Assembly: GCF_024158025.1 (NCBI RefSeq)
Contig: NZ_JAMZEL010000002.1
Span: 496,001-560,000, forward strand
Reading direction: 5' to 3'
Length of the DNA stretch: 64,000 bases
Origin: Runella salmonicolor
Lineage (GTDB): Bacteria; Bacteroidota; Bacteroidia; Cytophagales; Spirosomataceae
In this document: positions 44,835 to 52,575 of the stretch, in pieces
Layout of the letters: each line of letters opens with the position of its first letter
Position numbering within the stretch: position 1 is the stretch's first letter
Notes under the pieces: model-generated
What the model saw: the letters and a program-made list of their open reading frames with translations, nothing else
Databases searched by the model: none
What the model was told of the DNA's origin: nothing
Position numbers and translations under genes: made by a program

Positions 44835-46391
44835 TTATTTTTTAGGAATAATTTCAATTAAAGGTTTAGCCGACGCCCATAAAGCAGGTATTTCAAAAAC
44901 CACTTTAAAAATCTGCGCATAAGTTTCGGCCACCGCCTGCTCCTTTTGAAAAAGTGTAGTATCCATCTTTTCGCTGCTCATTATTTTTAAGGACGTTTCT
45001 ACGTTTAATGTCATGCCCGACAACTTCCAAGGCTTCTCTAAAAAGGAGTCAGACGTGGTACCTTGGGCGTACACGTATAGCTCTAAACGCGTCGTTTGGG
45101 GGCCTGCCGAATATACCTTCATGGCAGTTTTAGTGACTTGCACGTTGGTTTTTCCATCTCCGGGCACCAACAGCCAGCCTATATCGCCATCATCTGCTTT
45201 CCAATGAAGCGCGCCCGTTTTGATTTGTCCCCACACCCGTCGAATACCCCATACCCCGCCCATCATCCAATCCTTATGAATCATGGCAGTGACTTGTTTG
45301 AGGCTATCTCCCGTGTACTTATTGGGCACTGTTCGACTGATAAATCGGGAAGATGTGAATGTTTTTAGGGCGGCTAAATCTGCTTTTGGAATTGCTAGTC
45401 CAAGGTTAAAAATGGGCGCTAAGTTGCTCATTTCACCGTATTTTGGGCCATTTGTAGCGGGAATTGGCGCTTGTTTTTCGTCATCAACGGCAATGGCAAT
45501 CCAAATACCCAAAATGGAAAAATACTTGCGCATATCCATACCGTAGCCTCTAAAATGAGGGCCGGGCATATTTTTGAGATTGGGATTATAAAAAGTAGCG
45601 GCTTCGTGCCAAAACTCGGCTTCGAGGGTTTGTCCCATTTGCTTTATCTCGGGCGAAAAAGCCAATTCCCGCCAGAAAGCAAGGGCAATCAGTGTGACTC
45701 CGTAGTAGGTCGGCGAGTTATATTCGCTGAAAGTTTTATGCGTTTGATAAAGCTTGAAAATATCCCGCGCTTTTTGTAACCCTGCCGTTCTTAATTCGTC
45801 CATTTTAAATTCTGTACCAACATATTCCATCAGAAAAGCACTCATGATGGAAATATTGGTATAATCAGGAGCAACATTGCGTTTTAAGGCCCCACGAGCG
45901 GCATGAACCAAGCCAATTTCAATTTCTTTCTGAATTTCAGTCGGTAAAAGGTGGCGGTATTTTTGGCGGATAATAATCAAATCGCAACCAATAAACTCTC
46001 GCCAGTTTTGGTCAAACTTATCATCTTCGATAGAGGTTTTCCAGATTCCGTAGATTTTGGTGTTCTCGTCGCGGTATTGATTTTTTAAAATCCAAGTCAG
46101 AATCTCCGCCGCCTTTTCCTTATCGCCCATAAAATTGCGAAACAGAAGCGCCTCAGCCAGACGGGTTTTACTGCGCAGGCTGGTGCGATTGGTCAAAACA
46201 TCAGCCACCTTTTTCCCAGTCGGGATTTCATTCACCAGAAAGTCTTCAAATAACTGTTTCTGATACGTTGACAGCGTTTCGTAGGTGTATTTTTTGGAAA
46301 AAACAGCCTCATTTGTTGCTTTTAGTTGCCCGAATACCAATACAACACTCACAAAATAAATGACCCCTATACTGATGAATTTATTGCTCAT
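44835..46391 (-). CDS. exported protein with alpha/alpha-barrel-like architecture, family not recognised
   Basis: The start at 46391 (MSNKFISIGVIYFVSVVLVFGQ) gives a signal peptide and 518 residues. Residues about 60-330 look like paired helices of an alpha/alpha toroid, with conserved-looking aromatic/acid stretches (FSEYNSPTYYGV, FWHEAATFYNP, MPGPHFRGYGMDMRKYF). The rest is beta-rich. This layout occurs in polysaccharide lyases and some glycoside hydrolases. No catalytic signature identifies a family. Location between a sulfatase and a propeller-cytochrome gene in a glycan locus suggests a lyase or hydrolase of the same substrate. Confidence 0.6.
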   Translation of the reverse strand: MSNKFISIGVIYFVSVVLVFGQLKATNEAVFSKKYTYETLSTYQKQLFEDFLVNEIPTGKKVADVLTNRTSLRSKTRLAEALLFRNFMGDKEKAAEILTWILKNQYRDENTKIYGIWKTSIEDDKFDQNWREFIGCDLIIIRQKYRHLLPTEIQKEIEIGLVHAARGALKRNVAPDYTNISIMSAFLMEYVGTEFKMDELRTAGLQKARDIFKLYQTHKTFSEYNSPTYYGVTLIALAFWRELAFSPEIKQMGQTLEAEFWHEAATFYNPNLKNMPGPHFRGYGMDMRKYFSILGIWIAIAVDDEKQAPIPATNGPKYGEMSNLAPIFNLGLAIPKADLAALKTFTSSRFISRTVPNKYTGDSLKQVTAMIHKDWMMGGVWGIRRVWGQIKTGALHWKADDGDIGWLLVPGDGKTNVQVTKTAMKVYSAGPQTTRLELYVYAQGTTSDSFLEKPWKLSGMTLNVETSLKIMSSEKMDTTLFQKEQAVAETYAQIFKVVFEIPALWASAKPLIEIIPKK

Positions 46392-46478
46392 GCTACTGCT
46401 CATTATTTTGTTTATGTTATGTACGGGCAACCATTTTCAACATCTCAACGAGGAGGGGCGAAAGCAGTTTTCTACCAA

Positions 46479-48746
46479 TTATTTTTCAAAATCGGTTTCC
46501 AACAGCTGCTTTTCGTTAAAAATACCGCTTCCTTCGGGCTTTCTTTCTCTCATTTTTTTTACATCATCAACCGAAATCCCCTTCCCTTCTTTTGCAAAGG
46601 CATTCTGCGTAAATCTTATAATATCCACGATGTCTTGATCGCTGATGGCCTTATTATTGACAAGTGCGGGCATTTCGTTGTTCAATTTGTACAATTTCCC
46701 GCCGACCTGAATCGGCCCGCTGACACCGTGCAGAATAATGGCCGCTAGGCGCTTCATGGAGCCGTCGATGTATTCAGAACCTTTGAGGGGCGGGGCTAAA
46801 TCCTGAATTCCCTTGCCATCCGCCCCGTGACAGGTAGCACAAATGGTTCGGTACAGTTGCAGGCCTTTGGTTCGGTTGTCTACGGTATTTTTTTCCTTGA
46901 CAAAAATGGGGTTCATTTCTTTTTTCTGCCGATTATTGAGGGCTACGGTCAAACTACTTTTCAGTAATGCATTAGGATTCGTGGCGTTGAGGTAATTTTC
47001 TTCCCTCCCTTCAAGGCTGCTGACAATGGCCTCCTGATAGATTTTCTGAGCCGCGTATTTTTTGTCAATTTCGGTGAGAATGGGCAAGAAAGCTGCCTCC
47101 GACAGTTTTAGCCAAGCATTCAACGACATAGACAAATAGAGGTCTATCACTTCATTGTTTTGCGCCAATAGCTGGTTACAGGTAGTTTTCATTTTAGCCA
47201 CATTAGGCATTGAAGCAAAACGCTCCAAAAGACCTAAAGCATGGGCGATGGTTTCGGGCTGTTTTGATTGATTAACCACATCGCTCAAAGTGTTAAAAGA
47301 AAGCGCATTTAAGCCTTCCAATACATAGAGTGCATGAATGGCCGTTGCAAATTCATTGCTGTTTTTGGTTAAATTAATCAACTCTTTAACCACAGTAAGG
47401 TCTTTCTTTTGAATCAATAACTGTTGGGCGCGGTCGCGGAGCCAACCATTTGAATGACTGAGCAATGCCACCAATTCTTTAGTAGTCGCCTTTGTCAAGT
47501 CAGGAATTGAATGGGTTTTGACGGCTTTGCTCGTTATTTTCAAAATACGCCCTGCATTTTGTAAAGTATCCAATTTCTTAGCGGCCAGCTGCTCGGTCAG
47601 GTATTGCGAAATATACGCCTTGTGCTGAATAATACCCCGGTGCATATCAACCACATAGATGGCGCCGTCGGGTCCGTTAAACAAATTGACGGGACGGAAA
47701 CCTTCATCGGTGGAAGTAAGAAACTCTTTCCCCTCAATGGCTTGGGTAGCGGTGGTTTGGGTATTTTTGAAGGTCAGGATGTTTCGTTTAATGAGGTTGA
47801 CCTCGGGCACGCACACAAAGGCATTTTGGTTGTACGACGCAGGAAAAGCCCCTCCCCGATACACCAACGGCCCACAGGCCGCGGTCACGTCTTTAAGTAG
47901 TCCTTTTTCGTCCAAAACTCCTTTTTGATACCCCCGATTGACCGACGTTTGATGAATTGGGAATACCCTATTATTGGTGAGCCGTTGATTCTCAGCGACG
48001 GTAGGTTTAAAGTACCGGTTCCGAATTGCTTTGTTGGGCAAAACATAGTCACCCTGCAATTGCGTGCTGTTGTTGTTGTAATAAAGCCGTCCAAAATTGT
48101 CTTTGGTTATCCCCCACTGCCCCCGATACGACGTCGGTTCTTTAATCCATTTTCCATTTTTAAGCTGGTACCTAAAATTGTAATTGGCGTTATAAATCCA
48201 ATTGTCAATGTTCATCATGAGTCCGTTGGAGGAGTGCTCCACGTTGCCGCCTTCGGCGTATACAGGGTCAACCAAGGTTTTTTTGCCAGGTTTATCGTTT
48301 TTAATTTCTACAAACCACAGTTTTGGGCCATCAACGTACAGAAGTCCGCCATACACGTGAGCCAGTCCACGAGGCAAAATGAGTTTATCCAAAAAGACTT
48401 TGGAATGGTCGGTCACGCCATCTTTATTCCAGTCTTCTAAAATGGTAATTCTACCGTTGGGTACTTCTTCGCCAATGCCTTCTAGATTAGGCATATAGCC
48501 AATCATTTCTACCACCCACATTCGGCCTTTGTTGTCAAAGTCCATGCTCACGGGCGCTTTTAAAAATGGTTCCGAGGAGATAACTTTGAGTTCAAATCCA
48601 TCTTCCACTTTATAACCATCGAGCGAAATTTTGGGCACATCAGAGGGGAGAATTCTGAAGCTTACCATAAAGATGGAAAGCGTAAAGATTAAACAAAATG
48701 TAATCTTAAATTTAAGGGTGTTAATGGTGAATTTGGGGGTTTTCAT
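46479..48746 (-). CDS. secreted beta-propeller/HEAT/c-type cytochrome protein (PVC-type membrane-bound dehydrogenase-like)
   Basis: 755 residues with an N-terminal membrane/signal segment (about 12-32). A six-bladed, PQQ-dehydrogenase-like propeller covers about 40-400 (SMDFDNKGRMWVVEMIGY, LPRGLAHVYGGLLYVDGP, GPDGAIYVVDMHRG). A HEAT-like helical region covers about 410-600, and a C-terminal cytochrome c with CATCH near residue 640 and G-P-I-Q-V-G-G-K-L-Y after it. Family members, first noted in Planctomycetes and Verrucomicrobia, are thought to oxidise sugars or alcohols in the periplasm. No biochemical activity is established for most. Second enzyme of its kind in this run besides the one at 52576. 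Confidence 0.8.
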   Translation of the reverse strand: MKTPKFTINTLKFKITFCLIFTLSIFMVSFRILPSDVPKISLDGYKVEDGFELKVISSEPFLKAPVSMDFDNKGRMWVVEMIGYMPNLEGIGEEVPNGRITILEDWNKDGVTDHSKVFLDKLILPRGLAHVYGGLLYVDGPKLWFVEIKNDKPGKKTLVDPVYAEGGNVEHSSNGLMMNIDNWIYNANYNFRYQLKNGKWIKEPTSYRGQWGITKDNFGRLYYNNNSTQLQGDYVLPNKAIRNRYFKPTVAENQRLTNNRVFPIHQTSVNRGYQKGVLDEKGLLKDVTAACGPLVYRGGAFPASYNQNAFVCVPEVNLIKRNILTFKNTQTTATQAIEGKEFLTSTDEGFRPVNLFNGPDGAIYVVDMHRGIIQHKAYISQYLTEQLAAKKLDTLQNAGRILKITSKAVKTHSIPDLTKATTKELVALLSHSNGWLRDRAQQLLIQKKDLTVVKELINLTKNSNEFATAIHALYVLEGLNALSFNTLSDVVNQSKQPETIAHALGLLERFASMPNVAKMKTTCNQLLAQNNEVIDLYLSMSLNAWLKLSEAAFLPILTEIDKKYAAQKIYQEAIVSSLEGREENYLNATNPNALLKSSLTVALNNRQKKEMNPIFVKEKNTVDNRTKGLQLYRTICATCHGADGKGIQDLAPPLKGSEYIDGSMKRLAAIILHGVSGPIQVGGKLYKLNNEMPALVNNKAISDQDIVDIIRFTQNAFAKEGKGISVDDVKKMRERKPEGSGIFNEKQLLETDFEK

Positions 48747-48765
48747 TATTGCTAAACTGCTGGTT

Positions 48766-49767
48766 TTACTTTTTCAAATAAGGTCCTTTTTTATTCCAAC
48801 CGATTTCTACTTTGGACAAGTACCACGTTTTCCCTTTGTCATTATTACCTTGAAAAAACAGATAATATCGTCCATCTTGGGCTTTAAAAATGTTGGGGTG
48901 CCCACTTTCACTTTCATTCCACGCGCCCGCCTCGCCGTTTTTGAGGAAAGGCTCTTCTGATAAACGTTTCCAATGAATGCCATCCGTGCTGCGGGCAATG
49001 CCGATTTGCTGAGGTTCGTTATTATAGGCTCCCGCATAAAACATGTACAAATACTTGCCTTTTTGAATACAAGATGCGGCTTCAATACATTTTTTCTCCC
49101 AGGCCAATTCAGGTTTCAGCATGGGCATGTTGGGTACTTCGGTCCAGCTGTTGCGGTCAAAATTGGCCGTAATGGGTGCTACGGCTACGCCTTGTTGCTG
49201 AATTTTGTAATCGGGGTCTCTGGTAGCGTAGTACAGAAAATAGTTGTTTTTGTAAGCAATCACTTCTGCATCAATCGCCCTTCCACAACTCCAATCACTT
49301 ATTTTCGGTCTGAAAATGGGGTTGGTAACATCTCGTTCAAAATCAACGCCATTGGTAGATGAGGCGTGACAAATAGCATCCAATTTACCATTGCCATAGG
49401 TTTGATAAAAAAGATGCAAAACCCCGTCTTTTACCAATGCTCCGGGCGCACAAATGCCTTTTTCTTCCACGGTTCCTTTTTGGCCCTTGATGTTCCCTCT
49501 TTTATCCCAATGAATCAAGTCATTGCTGGTCGCAATACCAATGTACCATTCTTTGAATTGCTCCCCCGGCACCGAATAATACATCCAATACTTTCCCTGA
49601 AAAAAAATCACGTAAGGGTCTTTGGCATACGGTCTGGTAGGAATATCCAAATCTCCGTAATACATTTCGGGTTTTTGAGCAAACAACATTTCTCCCTTCA
49701 CCATAAATAGAATGAAAAGCAAAATGTTTAGCCTTATTTTTCTATTTAATCGAATTTCTTTTCTCAT
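48766..49767 (-). CDS. exported GH43-like five-bladed beta-propeller protein
   Basis: The start at 49767 gives 333 residues with a signal sequence (MRKEIRLNRKIRLNILLFIL). Blade motifs recur: YAKDPYVIFFQGKYWMYYS, GVLHLFYQTYG, NYFLYYATRDPD, KYLYMFYAGAYN and GHPNIFKAQDGRYYLFFQG. The D-P in the first blade and acidic residues in CIEAASCIQ and ESGHPN could supply the acid/base groups of GH43/GH32/GH117-type enzymes. It probably removes terminal sugars such as arabinose, xylose, galactose or anhydrogalactose. It is upstream neighbour of the propeller-cytochrome gene (19 bases). Upstream of it begins the SMI1/KNR4 island. Confidence 0.72.
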   Translation of the reverse strand: MRKEIRLNRKIRLNILLFILFMVKGEMLFAQKPEMYYGDLDIPTRPYAKDPYVIFFQGKYWMYYSVPGEQFKEWYIGIATSNDLIHWDKRGNIKGQKGTVEEKGICAPGALVKDGVLHLFYQTYGNGKLDAICHASSTNGVDFERDVTNPIFRPKISDWSCGRAIDAEVIAYKNNYFLYYATRDPDYKIQQQGVAVAPITANFDRNSWTEVPNMPMLKPELAWEKKCIEAASCIQKGKYLYMFYAGAYNNEPQQIGIARSTDGIHWKRLSEEPFLKNGEAGAWNESESGHPNIFKAQDGRYYLFFQGNNDKGKTWYLSKVEIGWNKKGPYLKK

Positions 49768-49802
49768 AAAAATTAGTTCAAAAAAGTGAATATAATTTGC
49801 CC

Positions 49803-49824
49803 GCTGCTGTGTCCTCATAGCAAC
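49803..49824 (-). repeat. hairpin with conserved loop, left border of the SMI1/KNR4 island
   Basis: Read on the minus strand: GTTGCTAT, loop GAGGAC, ACAGCAGC (one mismatch and one G-U pair). Same family as the hairpin at 50495-50516, in opposite orientation. Confidence 0.6.
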
Positions 49825-49987
49825 CTCTCGACAGGAACGTTTTTCGGCTTGGCGATGTGATAGGAATCAGGGGACGTCAGCCCAGCCCATAACCAAAGCT
49901 AAATTAAAAAACTAAGATAAACCTTTGTTCGTCAGCCCACCATAACATAAAACCCATTTAAGCGGCAGCCTTGGTTGGCAAGCGTGT

Positions 49988-50413
49988 TTAGTCAAACCAT
50001 TCTTGGCCATTGTCCAAACGAACAAAGAAATCTGTAAATGAATTACCGATGTCGATGTGATATTGTTTGTCTAAGTCAATAAATGGGGAAAGAACAATTC
50101 TATAATTTTTATTGTCCATAAATTCGATTGCAATGAACTCGCTACTTGGATTATTACCAATTCCTAATGTCAATGGAAGGTTGTCAAATATTCCTGTGTC
50201 TTTATTTATGGATAATAGTTCATCAATGTCCCAAAGGTTAACAAGTTCAGGTCCTACAAATTCTTCATGCTCTGTATAATTGTCAAGGTAGAATTTGTAG
50301 TCGTCGGGAAGAGGAAACCCAATTCGATTTTCTATTTCTTCAACTTTAGTAGTCGCTCGTGTTGTCCGCTTAGGGAAATTATACTTTGTCAATATAGCTT
50401 CAAGTTCGGTCAT
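49988..50413 (-). CDS. SMI1/KNR4-family protein (possible immunity protein)
   Basis: A 141-residue soluble protein. The SMI1/KNR4 core is IENRIGFPLPDDYKFYLDNY (about 27-46), followed by LWDIDELLSI and LGIGNNPSSEFIAIEF. In bacteria this superfamily is rich in immunity proteins of contact-dependent toxin systems, yet most solitary copies have no known toxin. The gene is visibly more AT-rich than its neighbours. It interrupts the minus-strand polysaccharide run between the GH27 and GH43-like genes and is bracketed by inverted hairpins (49803-49824 and 50495-50516). I infer recent acquisition as a small cassette. No toxin ORF is seen in 49825-50494. Confidence 0.8.
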   Translation of the reverse strand: MTELEAILTKYNFPKRTTRATTKVEEIENRIGFPLPDDYKFYLDNYTEHEEFVGPELVNLWDIDELLSINKDTGIFDNLPLTLGIGNNPSSEFIAIEFMDNKNYRIVLSPFIDLDKQYHIDIGNSFTDFFVRLDNGQEWFD

Positions 50414-50494
50414 TTAAAACGTCGTCGATATGAGGTTTGTCAATTCGGTCTGTCTATCAGTAAGGTTGCCACTAACAGCTTGGTTTACGCATAA

Positions 50495-50516
50495 GTTGCT
50501 GTGGAGACACAGCAAC
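50495..50516 (+). repeat. hairpin with conserved loop, right border of the SMI1/KNR4 island
   Basis: A perfect 8-bp stem GTTGCTGT / ACAGCAAC around loop GGAGAC. It lies 15 bases before the GH27 stop codon side of the boundary and 80 bases after the SMI1/KNR4 start. Confidence 0.7.
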
Positions 50517-50531
50517 GGCGAAATAGTTTCC

Positions 50532-52538
50532 TCAATTCTTTGAAGGAAACATTCTCAACAATATAACTCCGTGATGCCGAATATTTGTTTTAAAAGCCTC
50601 TTTAAAACTGCCTAACTCCTTTTGTTGCCACACATCCCGCAGTCGGTAATTTTCTTTTAACCCCACTTTGGCAAAATCAAAGGTAAACGATTTCGATGTT
50701 TCATCCCCCCAACGGAAGTAAGATTCGGGCGTTTTGCCAAAATCACCAACGTTAAACAAACCCACCGCATACGAGCCGTCTTCCAACGGCTTGAGCCAGA
50801 TTTGAATACCATCTTTGTTCCAAACAAGCCGAGCCGACTTGCCCAGTGGGTCTTGGTCAATTTCAATGACTTCGTCGTTGGTCAACAGATTCAGCGTGAA
50901 GGCATCGAGCTGCTCAATCGGACAACCTATCAGCAATGGGGTAGCCAAAAGGCTGAATAAACTCACGTGGCTGTATTGTTCGTCGGGTGTCAGGCGGGTG
51001 GGGTGCAGTTGTGTACCTGTGGTGACATTGCCCACAATCATCATGTCGGGGTCGTTCCAATGGCCCGGGCCGCCGTAGGGTGCCCATTTGTCCAATGTAA
51101 AAGCCGACACAAAGAGGCTGTTCCAACTGTCGCGAATATCAGGCCCCGTACGGTAGCTGTTGGTGAGCCGTACCCAATCTTTGACGTGGGTAAAGGGGGC
51201 AGAATTGGAAATACTGTACAAAATATCGCGCCCGGATTGCTTCAAAGCCACCGACATCCGTTCCGCTGATGGAACTTCGATTCGCCAATCGTATTTCAGG
51301 TAATCAATGCCCCATTCTGCAAATTGTTTGGCGTCGTTGGTTTCAAAACGGTATTTACCCACGTAGCGAAAAGCGCGCTTATTGGCGACGATAGAGTCAG
51401 TGATTTGGCCATTTTCGAAGTCAGACGAGCCCCCAATATAACCCGCATAACTCGTAATCATGGGTGTAGAATAGACGCCAACTTTTAGACCCAAACCATG
51501 AATATAATCCACCATTTCCGTAAATTTTGGAAACTTATCATTCGGCTGAATGGCGTTAAATTTCCCGCCGCGTTTGCCCTGCCAAGCATCGTCAATGTTG
51601 ATGTAAGTCCAACCGTGTTGGTTCAGTCCCATTTTCACCATGGCATCGGCGGAGGCAATGACTTTTTGTTGGTCGATGTTTCTAGCCCACGAATTCCAGC
51701 CGTTCCAGCCAATTGGGGGCGTGAGGGCAATCGTATCACCAATCTTTATTTTTAGTTCTTTGGTAGCTTCACCGAGGGCATTTTTTGCTTTAAGTGTCAC
51801 GAGGTAGGTGCCACGCTGTGCTACTTTTCCCGTAATAATTCCCGTTTTGTGATCCAACGAAAGGCCTTTCGGCAAGCCTTTGGCCGAGAAGCTCATGGGG
51901 CGGTCGCCTGTGGCGGCGATGGTGTACAGAAAAGGGTTGTTGGGCGTAGCGCCGAACACTTTGGCGGAGTTAATTTTGGGGAATTTTGACGTTGGTGGGG
52001 TCAAAATATAGCGTTCATCGGTATTTGGAATGTTTTTAGGGAGGTAGTTGTCCAACATCACCAATTGGGCATCAGCCCAATTTGAATAGACTTTGGTTCG
52101 GCCCTCGTCGTTGACTTTCACCAATAGGCCCAGCCGCTGTACACCTTCCAACTTAACTTTTACGGGTTTGGGGGCATCGCCAAGGCGCATTTCTCCGCTG
52201 TCAAACAAGATTTTGCGGTCGGCAATCACGTAAAAAGTATGCGGCAAATCTTTATTTCCTTTGTCGTCAACGCCTACCAAGGCTGAGAACTCGATGGCTT
52301 TACCCTCCAGAAAGAACGCCAAAATACTCGTGGCGTTTACGCCTACCCCATGCTTAAAATACCGACCTTTAATGAGCATAGAATCCCCCGCTGCTGTTGT
52401 TTTGGGCAACACCGCTGGTATGCCTTCCGAAAAAGATTTGATGGGTAAATCATCGAGCCAGATGGCCTGTGTTTTTTGGGCAAAAAGAGACACTTGTACT
52501 CCACAACATATAAGTATTAACCAAACTACTCTGTACAT
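50532..52538 (-). CDS. glycoside hydrolase family 27 alpha-galactosidase with N-terminal NPCBM domain
   Basis: 668 residues with a signal peptide ending VSLFAQ. The NPCBM carbohydrate-binding domain (about 25-165) has KHGVGVNATS and SNWADAQL. An Ig-like linker (about 185-275) ends in LPKGLSLDHKTGIITGKV. The GH27 barrel (about 280-570) shows IGWNGWNSWA, YINIDDAWQG, nucleophile Asp in IDYLKYDW and acid/base Asp in RTGPDIRDSW. A beta-sandwich ends the protein. It removes terminal alpha-galactose, or beta-L-arabinopyranose in some members, in the periplasm. It is 37 bases after the propeller-cytochrome gene and separated from the next catabolic gene by the SMI1/KNR4 island. Confidence 0.9.
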   Translation of the reverse strand: MYRVVWLILICCGVQVSLFAQKTQAIWLDDLPIKSFSEGIPAVLPKTTAAGDSMLIKGRYFKHGVGVNATSILAFFLEGKAIEFSALVGVDDKGNKDLPHTFYVIADRKILFDSGEMRLGDAPKPVKVKLEGVQRLGLLVKVNDEGRTKVYSNWADAQLVMLDNYLPKNIPNTDERYILTPPTSKFPKINSAKVFGATPNNPFLYTIAATGDRPMSFSAKGLPKGLSLDHKTGIITGKVAQRGTYLVTLKAKNALGEATKELKIKIGDTIALTPPIGWNGWNSWARNIDQQKVIASADAMVKMGLNQHGWTYINIDDAWQGKRGGKFNAIQPNDKFPKFTEMVDYIHGLGLKVGVYSTPMITSYAGYIGGSSDFENGQITDSIVANKRAFRYVGKYRFETNDAKQFAEWGIDYLKYDWRIEVPSAERMSVALKQSGRDILYSISNSAPFTHVKDWVRLTNSYRTGPDIRDSWNSLFVSAFTLDKWAPYGGPGHWNDPDMMIVGNVTTGTQLHPTRLTPDEQYSHVSLFSLLATPLLIGCPIEQLDAFTLNLLTNDEVIEIDQDPLGKSARLVWNKDGIQIWLKPLEDGSYAVGLFNVGDFGKTPESYFRWGDETSKSFTFDFAKVGLKENYRLRDVWQQKELGSFKEAFKTNIRHHGVILLRMFPSKN

Positions 52539-52575
52539 ATTTTCAATTCATTTTATTTCACTACTCAACATTTCT

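Noticed and set aside
50267..50494. Plus-strand 75-residue ORF overlapping the SMI1/KNR4 gene as a partner toxin
   Set aside because: It is mostly antisense to the SMI1/KNR4 coding region and has no toxin motif.
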